Below, in pieces: positions 19,054 through 27,851 of a stretch of 64,000 nucleotides of DNA (its first letter is position 1; every line of letters begins with the position of its first letter). The stretch is taken from contig JBBQCD010000017.1 of the NCBI GenBank assembly GCA_038318385.1, positions 3,546-67,545 of the forward strand, given 5' to 3'. The position numbers were made by a program, and so were the translations under genes. The stretch comes from Schlegelella_A sp038318385 (lineage in GTDB: Bacteria; Pseudomonadota; Gammaproteobacteria; Burkholderiales; Burkholderiaceae_C). The notes beneath the pieces were generated by a model. That model made no database searches and was not told the DNA's origin. It worked only from the letters and a program-made list of their open reading frames with translations.

Positions 19054-19105
19054 GGCTCGTGCTCCAGAGATGGAACGAGCGTCGCACTCCGACACCGCCC
19101 CCGGC

Positions 19106-19119
19106 TTGTCGCAGATCAA
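19106..19119 (-). promoter_or_regulatory. Fnr/Dnr-type operator, TTGAT-CTGC-GACAA
   Basis: Read on the minus strand, one perfect half-site and one near half-site. The centre is ~60 bp before the hemerythrin-like start at 19053, a typical activating distance. Confidence 0.65.
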
Positions 19120-19199
19120 GTCGCCTGGTGGATGCGACGTCGGTGACGACATTCATCGCGGCGGCCGCAGCGGACTTCAAGCCCATGCGGGACGCCGGC

Positions 19200-19607
19200 T
19201 CAACCGAAGGTCAGCGGCGCGCCAGTCGCGTCGAGCGCGAGAAGGTCGTGCAGGGTTCCGCCGCGTATGCGCTCGACCAGCGCTTGCAGCGCCTCTTCGA
19301 CCTGGGATTCGACCGGCGGACGGCCGTTTCGGCCGGCCAGGCCGGCCGCGAAAACCACGTCCCAGGGGGGGCCGGCACTGCGCGATTCCGCGACCAGTGC
19401 GTCGAAGTCGGCCAGCTCGCCCGGCGCCTTGTCGACGCACATCAGCGGGGTCAGCGTGCCGCCGCTGCCGGTCGCATGCCGGCTGCGCTGCTCCGGTGTC
19501 GCATCGTCGGGAAGCCCTGCGCTGGCGAAGACGAACAGCAGGCGCTGCGGCTCGGGCTGCGTCGCTGCCGCGCGCAGCAACTGGTCGAAGTAAGTGGGCA
19601 TGTCCAT
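19200..19607 (-). CDS. Conserved small protein at the end of the nar operon
   Basis: 135-residue cytosolic protein. From memory, close relatives are labelled 'ribonucleotide reductase subunit alpha' in betaproteobacterial genomes, but nothing here resembles ribonucleotide reductase catalytic motifs, so I treat that label as unreliable. Features: N-terminal helix MPTYFDQLLRAAATQPEPQ, hydrophobic strand RLLFVFASAGLPDDATPEQR, then a conserved-looking MCVDKAPGELADF segment and GPPWDVVFAAGLAGR. Starts at 19607 and 19601 are both possible. It lies 16 bp after the SirB2-like gene stop and is probably the last gene of the nar unit. Confidence 0.7.
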   Translation of the reverse strand: MDMPTYFDQLLRAAATQPEPQRLLFVFASAGLPDDATPEQRSRHATGSGGTLTPLMCVDKAPGELADFDALVAESRSAGPPWDVVFAAGLAGRNGRPPVESQVEEALQALVERIRGGTLHDLLALDATGAPLTFG

Positions 19608-19623
19608 GCCCCGAGCGTGGCCG

Positions 19624-20040
19624 CTAACCCGCTTGCCGGGCTTGCGCCACGTCAAGGAGCGCGAACGGCCCGAGGGGGCTCTTCGTGATCGCGACGGCGA
19701 CGATCCAGCCGAAGGTGGCCAGCGCCGCGACCCAGGCGACCGCGCGCACCTTGGCCGGTCGTCCGGGCCGCAATGCCACGACGCCGAGGCCGATGTAGAG
19801 CAGCAGCCCGACGATCTTGGCCGTCAGCCACGGCGCATTGCCGGGCGCGAGCCGCAAGGTCCAGGCCAGCAGCAGGGCGGAGCCGAGCAGCACCGTGTCG
19901 ACCACGTGCGGCAGTGTCCCGGCCAGACGCCCACGGACCCATGCGGCGCCGAGCAGCCCGGCCAGGCCGCGCGCGAAGAAGCCGGCTCCCGAGAGCATCA
20001 CGGCGCCCTGGTGGATCGCCTTGACGAGGGCGTAGTCCAT
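19624..20040 (-). CDS. SirB2-family integral membrane protein
   Basis: 138 residues with four predicted membrane helices: ~12-30, ~46-64, ~73-90 and ~100-116. The N-terminal pattern YALVKAIHQGAVMLSGAGFFARG is characteristic of SirB/SirB2 proteins, including a conserved His in the first helix. The molecular function of the family is not established. It sits between the parvulin gene and the small terminal gene of the nar unit, so it is probably cotranscribed with nitrate reductase. An intramembrane His could suggest heme association, but that is speculation. Confidence 0.85.
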   Translation of the reverse strand: MDYALVKAIHQGAVMLSGAGFFARGLAGLLGAAWVRGRLAGTLPHVVDTVLLGSALLLAWTLRLAPGNAPWLTAKIVGLLLYIGLGVVALRPGRPAKVRAVAWVAALATFGWIVAVAITKSPLGPFALLDVAQARQAG

Positions 20041-20240
20041 CGATCGCGATCCTCACCCGCGGCGCCCGCACGGCCGGGACGAGCACGGCCGCGCGCGTCG
20101 AGGCCGGATCGGCCGGCGGCACGACGACGCGCACCGCGGGCGAAAGCGCCACGGCGCGAACCCGGACGGTGCCGCGGACGGACGATGCGGCCCCTCGATC
20201 TTGATGGAGCGCACGGCCATCGAAGCGGCCTTCGTCATCG
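20041..20240 (-). other. 200-bp spacer with a possible small or frameshifted gene
   Basis: Between the parvulin and SirB2-like genes. An ATG two bases after the parvulin stop opens a reading frame to 20053 whose first ~20 codons (MTKAASMAVRSIKIEG) look coding. Beyond that the frame turns Arg/Cys/Pro-rich, while a neighbouring frame becomes coding-like (VRVRAVALSPAVRVVVPPAD, with strong third-position GC). Either there is no gene here, or a ~60-codon gene with a frameshift. I cannot assign a function. Confidence 0.3.
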
Positions 20241-21050
20241 TCACTGCACGAGCGGGGTGGCGGCGGCGTCGAGGTCGACGCCGTCGAGCGCAGCCTCTCC
20301 GGCGAGCACCTGCAGGTACTGGCGCAGAGCCGCGACGTAGGCCTGCTGGCGCAGGGTCGCCTCGACCGCACCGCGCACCGCCTCGAACGGTTGCTGCGTG
20401 CCCGCTTCGCGCTCCAGCACCTCGACCACGTGCAGGCCGAAGCGGCTGTGCACCAGCCGCGGCAGCACGCCGACCTCCTTGTTGCCGAAGATTTCGCGGG
20501 TGAACTCCGGCGCGCAGTCGGCCGTACCGAGCCAGCCCAGATCGCCGCCGGCGGCGCCGCTCGGGCAGTTCGAGAGCTTGCCGGCCAGCGTCGCGAAATC
20601 GGGCGAGGCGCTGCCGTCGAAGCAGCGTGCGTCCAGCATCGCCATCTCGGCACGCTTGCGCAACGCCACGACGTCGACGCCTGGCGTGACCGCGAACAGG
20701 ATATGGCGGACGCGAACGCGCTCGCCGGTGCGATAGGCCGGTTCGTGAGCGGCGTAGTGGCGCCGGCACGCTGCCTCGGACGGGTCCGGCAGCGCGATCG
20801 ATTGCTCGAGCAACGCTTCGATCGCCGCGGTGGCCGCTTCACTGGTCGTTCCATCGACCGCGCAGGCATCGGTCGGGTCGAGCAAACCGGCGCGCTGCGC
20901 AGCCTGGCGCAGCAGCTCGGTACAAGCGCGCTGGCGCAGCTCTTCGGACGCGAGCGTTTCATGCGCCGCGTGGAGTACGACACCGTTGACGAGGGCCGGG
21001 CCTTCGGCCCGGCCCGCCTGGCTGAAATCGACGCTCTCGACTCGCATCAC
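20241..21050 (-). CDS. Parvulin-type peptidyl-prolyl isomerase (NifM-like) of the nar operon
   Basis: 269 residues with no signal peptide, so probably cytosolic. The N-terminal half is helical (trigger/SurA-like). Residues ~113-215 form a rotamase domain: RVRVRHILFAV, then DFATLAGKLSNCPSGAAGGDLGWLG, then EFTREIFGNKEVGVLP and VHSRFGLHVVEVLERE. A parvulin gene directly after narI recurs in nitrate-reductase operons of beta- and gammaproteobacteria and is presumed to help fold the enzyme. It lies 7 bp after the narI stop. The start may be the second Met (21047). Confidence 0.9.
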   Translation of the reverse strand: MMRVESVDFSQAGRAEGPALVNGVVLHAAHETLASEELRQRACTELLRQAAQRAGLLDPTDACAVDGTTSEAATAAIEALLEQSIALPDPSEAACRRHYAAHEPAYRTGERVRVRHILFAVTPGVDVVALRKRAEMAMLDARCFDGSASPDFATLAGKLSNCPSGAAGGDLGWLGTADCAPEFTREIFGNKEVGVLPRLVHSRFGLHVVEVLEREAGTQQPFEAVRGAVEATLRQQAYVAALRQYLQVLAGEAALDGVDLDAAATPLVQ

Positions 21051-21057
21051 GACTCCT

Positions 21058-21792
21058 TCAGGTGCCCGCGCCGGGGCGGGGCGGCAGGTTCTGTCCGACC
21101 GGCACGTTCAGGCGCCGGCTGCGCACCACCTGGTACGGGCGAAACAGGTAGGCGACGGACGCGAAGCCGCTCCACACGTGGACCAGCCGGCTGAACGGGA
21201 ACAACAGGAAGATCGTCATCCCCAGCACGAGGTGGAACAGGTACGGCCAGGGCAGTCCGGCGAGCGCTTCCGCATCGACCGTGCGCAGCGTCAGGATGCG
21301 CTGGGCCCAGTCGGCGAGGATCAGCATCACCCTGCCGTCGGAGTGTGCCCACGAGTACGGCAGCGTGATCAGTCCGACGACCAGCTGCACCCACAGGATC
21401 ACCAGGATCGCGATGTCGGTGCGGTGGCTGGTCCGGCGGATGCGCGGATCGAAGACGCGGCGCCAGATCAGCATCGACAGGCCGATGAAGCACAGCAGGC
21501 CGAAGACTCCGCCCGACCAGATCGCGAGCTGCTGCTTGACCGAGGCTTCCATGAAGTGCGCATAGAACGCGTGCGGCGTCAGCAGGCCCACGAGGTGGCC
21601 GAAGAAGAGGAACAGGATGCCGACGTGGAACAGGTTGCTGCCCCAGCGCAGCAGCCCGCCGCGCAGCAGCTGCGACGAGTCGCTCTTCCACGTGTACTGG
21701 TCGCGGTCGAAGCGGATCAGGCTGCCGAGCAGGAAGACCGTGAGGCAGATGTACGGGTAGACCCCGAAGACAAATCCGTGCACGGTGGTCAT
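21058..21792 (-). CDS. narI: Respiratory nitrate reductase gamma subunit (cytochrome b)
   Basis: 244-residue membrane anchor that takes electrons from quinol and passes them to NarH. Five membrane helices are visible. The four heme b ligands expected from the E. coli protein are at the same numbers here: His56 (NLFHVG), His66 (FFGHLVG), His187 (YLFHLVL) and His205 (RLVHVWSG). Its start overlaps the narJ stop by four bases. Complete and apparently functional. Confidence 0.97.
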   Translation of the reverse strand: MTTVHGFVFGVYPYICLTVFLLGSLIRFDRDQYTWKSDSSQLLRGGLLRWGSNLFHVGILFLFFGHLVGLLTPHAFYAHFMEASVKQQLAIWSGGVFGLLCFIGLSMLIWRRVFDPRIRRTSHRTDIAILVILWVQLVVGLITLPYSWAHSDGRVMLILADWAQRILTLRTVDAEALAGLPWPYLFHLVLGMTIFLLFPFSRLVHVWSGFASVAYLFRPYQVVRSRRLNVPVGQNLPPRPGAGT

Positions 21793-22484
21793 GCGCGTAC
21801 TCCTTCGGCCGGAGGGTCCTTGCGGACGATGCGGATCGGTTGCGGCTGCTCCGGCCGCGCCTGGCCCTTCGACGAGCAGCCGTCGAAGACGACCGGCTCG
21901 GCCCAGGCGCTGTCGATCGGTTCTTCGGCCGCGATCGTCACCGCCTGGGGCTTCTCCCCGGCCAGCTCGAGCAGGGCGCCGAGCACGGCGGCGTAGGCGC
22001 TCCCGCGCTGCTGCAGCGCCTGGAACAAGGCATTGAAGATGTGTGCCATCTCGCCGAGGAAGGCGCGGGCCTCGCGTGGCGGCTGCGTCGACGCGTACTC
22101 GAGCACCACCGGCAGGAAGTCGGGCAGTTCGTCGGGGCCGAGGTACAGGCCCGCCGCCTCGTAGGTCTGCGCCAGGTCGATCATCGCCGGCCCGCGGTCG
22201 CGCGAGTCGCCGTGGACGTGCTCGAAGAGGTGCAACGACGTGCTGCGGCCGCGGTCGAAGAGCTCGACATAGTCGCTCTCGACCTCGAGCGTTGCATTGC
22301 GTTGCAGCGTGCCGATCAGCGCGTCGAGTTCGCCCAGGCGCGACTTCGACAGCGCGCGCTCGGCGTGCAGCGCGTCGCGCATCTCGGCGAGGCGGTCACG
22401 CAGAATGGCATCGGGGTAGCCGAGCAGCCGCGCCAGCACGCGCAGGCTCTTCGTCGGGACCGGTGGTGAATCGAAGAGTGCCAT
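21789..22484 (-). CDS. narJ: Nitrate reductase molybdenum cofactor assembly chaperone
   Basis: 231-residue cytosolic chaperone of the NarJ/TorD type that holds apo-NarGH until the molybdenum cofactor and Fe-S clusters are inserted. The helical fold, the early motif LARLLGYPDAIL and the central segment SLHLFEHVHGDSRDRGPAM are typical. It sits between narH (3 bp gap) and narI (4 bp overlap) in the standard order. Confidence 0.96.
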   Translation of the reverse strand: MALFDSPPVPTKSLRVLARLLGYPDAILRDRLAEMRDALHAERALSKSRLGELDALIGTLQRNATLEVESDYVELFDRGRSTSLHLFEHVHGDSRDRGPAMIDLAQTYEAAGLYLGPDELPDFLPVVLEYASTQPPREARAFLGEMAHIFNALFQALQQRGSAYAAVLGALLELAGEKPQAVTIAAEEPIDSAWAEPVVFDGCSSKGQARPEQPQPIRIVRKDPPAEGVRA

Positions 22485-22487
22485 GGC

Positions 22488-24011
22488 TCAGACCTCCGCC
22501 TGGATGGGGATCGTGCGCTTGCGGTTGCCACCGAACAGGCTCACGTCGGTCGAGCCGTCGGAACAGCCATTGCCGAACGTGAAGCCGCAGCCGCCGCGCA
22601 CATCGAAGGTGTTCTCGGCATATTCGCGGTGACTGCTCGGGATGACGAAGCGGTCCTCGTAGTTGGCGATCGCCATCACGTGGTACATGTCCTCGACCGT
22701 GGCCTGGCTGATGCCGACCTGCTGCAGCGCGGCGAGGTTGATGCGCCCGTCGACGTGCTTCTCACGCTGGTAGGCGCGCATGGCGAGCATCCGTTCGAGG
22801 GCGCGCACCACCGGCGCGGTGTCGCCGGCGGTCAGCAGGTTGGCCAGGTACTTGACCGGGATGCGCAGCTGGTTGACGTCGGGGATTTCGCCGTTGGTGC
22901 CGACGTGCCCGGCGTTCGCCGCGGCCGTGATCGGCGAGAGCGGCGGGACGTACCACACCATCGGGAGCGTGCGGTATTCCGGGTGCAGCGGCAGCGCGAC
23001 CTTCCATTCGACCGCCATCTTGTAGACCGGGCTCTTGCGCGCGGCGTCCATCCAGGCGTCGGGGATGTGGTCCAGGCGGGCCTGCGCGATCACTTTCGGG
23101 TCGTTCGGGTCGAGGAAGATGTCGAGCTGCGCCTGGTACAGGTCGCGGTCGTGCTCGACACTCGCCGCCTGCTGGATGCGGTCGGCGTCGTACAGCAGCA
23201 CGCCGAGGTAGCGGATGCGGCCGACGCAGGTCTCGCTGCAGACGGTCGGCTGGCCGGCCTCGATCCGCGGGTAGCAGAACGTGCACGTCTCGGCCTTGCC
23301 GCTCTTCCAGTTGTAGTAGATCTTCTTGTACGGGCAGCCGGAGACGCACATGCGCCAGCCGCGGCACTTGTCCTGGTCGATCAGGACGATGCCGTCCTCC
23401 TCGCGCTTGTAGATCGAGCCCGACGGACAGCTCGCCACGCAGGCCGGGTTCAGGCAGTGCTCGCAGAGCCGCGGCAGGTACATCATGAAGGTGTTCTCGA
23501 ACTCGCCGTAGATGTCCTTCTGGATGTCGTCGAAGTTCTTGTCCTTGCTGCGCTTGGCGAACTCGCCGCCGAGGATCTCCTCCCAGTTCGGGCCCCACTC
23601 GATCCTCTCCATGCGCTGCCCGGTGATCAGGCTGCGGGGGCGCGCGGTCGGCGTCGCCTTCATCTCGGGGGCCGATTGCAGGTGGTCGTAGTCGAAGGTG
23701 AACGGCTCGTAGTAGTCGTCGATCTGCGGCATGCTGGGATTGGCGAAGATCTTCATCAGCAGCTTCCACTTCGCCCCCTGGCGCGGCTCGATCGAGCCGT
23801 TGGCCTTGCGGATCCAGCCGCCGTTCCACTTGTCCTGGTTTTCCCATTCCTTCGGGTAGCCGATGCCGGGCTTGGTCTCGACGTTGTTGAACCAGGCATA
23901 CTCCATGCCGGGGCGGCTGGTCCAGACGTTCTTGCAGGTGACGGAACAGGTGTGGCAGCCGATGCACTTGTCGAGGTTCAGCACCATGCCGATCTGGGCG
24001 CGGATCTTCAT
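22488..24011 (-). CDS. narH: Respiratory nitrate reductase beta subunit (Fe-S protein)
   Basis: 507-residue electron-transfer subunit carrying three [4Fe-4S] clusters and one [3Fe-4S] cluster. Cysteine clusters are visible at CIGCHTCSVTC (16-26), in CEHCLNPACVASCPSG, at CRGWRMCVSGCPYKK and at CTFCYPRIEAGQPTVC. In CRGWRMC a Trp replaces the usual second Cys, which is the hallmark of the [3Fe-4S] site in NarH. The ATG at 24011 overlaps the narG stop (ATGA). A longer open frame upstream runs across narG in a different frame and is not part of the gene. Confidence 0.97.
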   Translation of the reverse strand: MKIRAQIGMVLNLDKCIGCHTCSVTCKNVWTSRPGMEYAWFNNVETKPGIGYPKEWENQDKWNGGWIRKANGSIEPRQGAKWKLLMKIFANPSMPQIDDYYEPFTFDYDHLQSAPEMKATPTARPRSLITGQRMERIEWGPNWEEILGGEFAKRSKDKNFDDIQKDIYGEFENTFMMYLPRLCEHCLNPACVASCPSGSIYKREEDGIVLIDQDKCRGWRMCVSGCPYKKIYYNWKSGKAETCTFCYPRIEAGQPTVCSETCVGRIRYLGVLLYDADRIQQAASVEHDRDLYQAQLDIFLDPNDPKVIAQARLDHIPDAWMDAARKSPVYKMAVEWKVALPLHPEYRTLPMVWYVPPLSPITAAANAGHVGTNGEIPDVNQLRIPVKYLANLLTAGDTAPVVRALERMLAMRAYQREKHVDGRINLAALQQVGISQATVEDMYHVMAIANYEDRFVIPSSHREYAENTFDVRGGCGFTFGNGCSDGSTDVSLFGGNRKRTIPIQAEV

Positions 24012-27000
24012 GCGGCTTCTCCGAGTTTCTGCACGTCTGCGGCGCGTTCGTCGCCGCGCGGCGTGTCGAGCCAGTCGACCTTGTCCATCCTGCGGACGAC
24101 GACGAACTCGTCGCGGTTCGTGCCGATGGTCCCGTAGTAGTTGAAGCCGTACGACAGCTGGGCGTAGCCGCCGATCATGTGCGTGGGCTTGAGCACGATG
24201 CGCGTCACCGAGTTGTGGATGCCGCCGCGCTGGCCGGTGATCTCCGATCCCGGCGTGTTCACGATCTTCTCCTGGGCGTGGTACATCATCGCCATGCCGG
24301 GCTTGATGCGCTGGCTGACGACCGCACGGGCCGCGATCGCGCCGTTGACGTTGTAGAGCTCGATCCAGTCGTTGTCCTCGACGCCGATCACCTTGGCGTC
24401 GTCCTCGCTGAGCCAGACGATCGGGCCGCCGCGGCTCAGCGTGAGCATCAGCAGGTTGTCGGTGTAGGTCGAGTGGATGCCCCACTTCTGGTGCGGCGTG
24501 ATGAAGTTCAGCAGCAGCTCGGTGTTGCCGTTGGAGCGGATGCCGTGCACGCCGGCCGTCGCCTTCAGGTTCACTGGCGGCCGGTAGCTCGCCAGGCTCT
24601 CGCCGAACGCGATCATCCACGGGTGGTCCTGGTAGAACTGCTGGCGCCCGGTCAGGGTGCGCCAGGGGATCAGCTCGTGGACGTTGGTGTAGCCGGCGTT
24701 GTACGAGACGGTTTCCGACTCGATGCCGCTCCAGGTCGGCGAGCTGATGATCTTGCGCGGTTGAGCCTGGATGTCGCGGAAGCGGATCTTCTCGTCTTCG
24801 CGATGCAGCGCCAGATGGGTGTGCTCGCGGCCGGTGATCTTCGACAGCGCGGCCCAGGCCTTCACCGCCACGTGGCCGTTGGTCTCGGGCGCGAGCTGCA
24901 GCACCACCTCGCAGGCATCGATGTCGGTGTCGATCCGGGGCATGCCCAGTGTGACGCCTTCGTCCTTGACGAGACCGTTCAGCTCGCCGAGCTGGCGCAC
25001 CTCGGTTTCGGTGTTCCAGGCGATGCCCTTGCCGCCGTTGCCTATTCCGTTCATCAACGGTCCGACCGCCGTGAATCGCTTGTAGACATTCGGATAGTCG
25101 CGCTCGATCACCTGCATCTGCGGTGCGGTCTTGCCGGGCACCAACTCGCACTCGCCGCGCTTTCAGTCCTTCACGTCGAGCGGTTGCGCAAGCTCGCCGG
25201 GCGAGTCGTGCATCATCGGCGTCAGCACCAGCTCGCGTTCGACGCCGAGGTGGCCGACGCAGACTTCGCTGAACGTCCTGGCGAAGCCCTTGTAGATTTC
25301 CCAGTCGCTCTTCGATTGCCACACCGGATCGACCGCGGTCGACAGCGGGTGGATGAACGGGTGCATGTCGCTGGTGTTCAGGTCGTTCTTCTCGTACCAG
25401 GTCGCGGTCGGCAGCACGATGTCGGAGTAGAGGCAGGTCGTGCTCATGCGGAAGTCGAGCGTCACCAGCAGGTCGAGCTTGCCTTCGGGCGCCTGGTCGT
25501 GCCAGGTCACTTCCTGCGGCTTGGCCTCTTCGGCGCCGAGGTCCTTGCCCTGAACGCCGTTGCTGGTTCCGAGCAGGTGCTTGAGGAAGTATTCGTGACC
25601 CTTGCCCGATGAGCCGATGATGTTGGAGCGCCAGACGAACATGTTGCGCGGCCAGTTGTCGGGGTGGTCGGGGTCTTCGCAACTCAGGCGCAGCGTGCCG
25701 TCCTTCAGGGACCGGACGGCGTAGTCCTTCGCGTCCAGGCCGGCTGCCGCGGCGTCGCGCACGACCTGCATCGGGTGGGTCTGCAACTGCGGCGCCGACG
25801 GCAGCCAGCCCATGCGCTCGGCGCGCACGTTGTAGTCGATCATGCTGCCGCCGTAGAGCGACTTGTCGGCGAGCGGCGAGAGCACCTCGTCGACACCGAT
25901 CTTCTCGTAGCGCCACTGGTCGGTGTGGGCGTAGAAGAAGCTGGTCGAGTTCATCTGCCGCGGTGGGCGGATCCAGTCGAGCGCGAACGCGAGCGCGGTC
26001 CAGCCGGTCTGCGGCCGCAGCTTCTCCTGGCCGACGTAGTGGGCCCAGCCGCCGCCGCTCTTGCCGATGCAGCCGCACATCATCAGCATGTTGATGACGC
26101 CGCGGTAGTTCATGTCGCTGTGGTACCAGTGGTTCATGCCGGCGCCGATGATCACCATCGAGCGGCCCGCGGTCTTCGCCGCGTTCTCGGCGAACTGGCG
26201 AGCGACCGCGATGACCTGGTCGCGCGGCACACCGGTGATCGACTCTTGCCAGGCGGGTGTGTACGGCGTGTCGTCGTCGAAGCTCGCCGCGGCCAGCTCG
26301 CCGGGCAGCCCGCGGGGGATGCCGTACTGCGCGGCCTGCAGGTCGAACACGGTGGCGACCAGCGCATTGCGCTTCTCGCCTTCCTTGCCGAGCGCGATGC
26401 GCTGCACCGGCACCGTGCGCACCAGCACGTCGCCCGGCGCGTTGCCTTGCGCGTTGTGGGAGAAGTGCTCGTGGACGATGCCGCCGAAGTAGGGAAGGCC
26501 GACCTGAGCGGTGTCGGCACTCGGATAGTCGCCTTCGAGCAGCGAGAGCCGCAGCTTGACCTCGTTGCCGTGGCGCGCCTCCCGCGCTTCGAGATTCCAC
26601 TGGCCGGCGTCGGCGCGGCCGTCCGGTCCCCAGCGGAAACCGATCGCGCCGTGCGGCAGCACGACCTTGCCGACCGTGTCGATCGCGACGGTCTTCCACT
26701 CGGGGTTGTTGGCCTGGCCGAGATTGCCGTTGAAATCCGACGCACGGACGTAGCGATCCGGGACCATCACGCTGCGGCCGTCCTCGAGCGTGTGTTCCTT
26801 CAGCATCACCAGCATCGGCAGGTCGGTGTAGCGGCGCGCGTAGTCGTCGAAGTACGCCGGGCGCGGACGGTCGGCGCCGCCGAACCAGAACTCCTTCAGG
26901 ATGACGTGGCCCATCGCCATTGCTAGCGCCGCGTCGGTGCCCTGCTTGGGATGCAGCCAGAGGTCGGAGAGCTTGGCGACCTCGGAGTAGTCGGGGGTGA

Positions 27001-27838
27001 TCGCGACGGTCTTCGTGCCCTTGTAGCGGACCTCGGTGAAGAAGTGCGCGTCCGGCGTGCGCGTCTGCGGGACGTTCGAGCCCCAGGCGATGATGAAGCT
27101 CGAGTTGTACCAGTCGGCCGACTCAGGTACGTCGGTCTGCTCGCCCCAGACCTGCGGGCTCGATGGCGGCAGGTCGCAGTACCAGTCGTAGAAGCTCAGG
27201 TTGACGCCGCCGATCAGCGACAGGTAGCGCGAGCCCGCGGCGTAGCTGATCATCGACATCGCCGGGATCGGCGAGAACCCGACCACACGATCCGCGCCAT
27301 GTTTTTTGATGGTGTGAACGTTGGCAGCCGCGACGATTTCGTTGACTTCGTCCCAGCTCGAGCGGACGAAGCCGCCGAGACCGCGCACGCCCTGGTAGTC
27401 GCGACGCGCCGCATCGTCGCCGACGATCGCGGCCCAGGCCTCGACCGGAGCATGCGCCTTGCGTGCCTCGCGCCAGCGCCTGAGCAGGCGGCCGCGCACC
27501 ATCGGGTACTTGACCCGGTTGGCGCTGTAGAGGTACCAGCTGTAGCTCGCCCCGCGCGAGCAGCCGCGCGGCTCGTGGTTGGGCATGTCCCAGCGCGTGC
27601 GCGGGTAATCGGTCTGCTGGGTTTCCCAGGTGACGATCCCGCCCTTGACATAGATCTTCCACGAGCACGAGCCGGTGCAGTTGACGCCGTGGGTCGAGCG
27701 CACGACCTTGTCGTGGGCCCAGCGGTTTCGGTACGCGTCCTCCCAGGTGCGGTCTTCGCCGGTGGCGACACCGTGGCCGTCGGCAAAGCTTTCCTTGGGC
27801 TGTGCGAAGTGGGTCAGTCGGTCGAGGAAGTGGCTCAT
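24008..27838 (-). CDS. narG: Respiratory nitrate reductase alpha subunit, interrupted by an in-frame UGA
   Basis: Catalytic molybdopterin subunit reducing nitrate to nitrite at the cytoplasmic face of the membrane. The FS0 cluster ligands are His50, Cys54, Cys58 and Cys93, the expected spacing. The stretch FYDWYCDLPP and the segment GSNVPQTRTPDAHFF are family signatures of the Mo-bis-MGD site. The reading frame is intact for 1276 codons except for a single TGA at 25163-25165. This falls after DVKD and before KRGECELVPGKTAP, where NarG homologues have Trp (DWKRGEC). Upstream part 891 residues, downstream part ~384. The downstream part is undamaged and keeps every conserved block, so the stop is recent, an error, or read through. 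As read, narG would be non-functional unless UGA is suppressed. Confidence 0.93.
25163..25165 (-). other. In-frame UGA in narG at an expected Trp codon
   Basis: The plus strand reads TCA here (minus-strand TGA); the expected Trp codon TGG would read CCA. A single transition at position 25163 explains the difference. Flanking codons before (GTG AAG GAC) and after (AAG CGC GGC GAG TGC) keep the frame. Confidence 0.9.
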
Positions 27839-27851
27839 CAGGATTCCCGGT

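Noticed and set aside
19642..19655. Another TTGAC-like palindrome (minus strand TTGAC-GTGG-CGCAA)
   Set aside because: One half-site is poor, it lies inside the end of the SirB2-like gene, and its centre is only ~41 bp from the next start, unlike the 60-79 bp of the other sites.
25163..25165. Selenocysteine or pyrrolysine-like recoding of the narG UGA
   Set aside because: The expected residue is Trp, not Cys, at a site away from the Mo ligand, and many genes in the window end in TGA as a normal stop. Simple mutation or error is more likely.
24012..26699. Upstream extension of the narH reading frame across narG
   Set aside because: It lies out of frame under intact NarG blocks; the NarH family N-terminus begins at 24011 with a coupled ATGA start.
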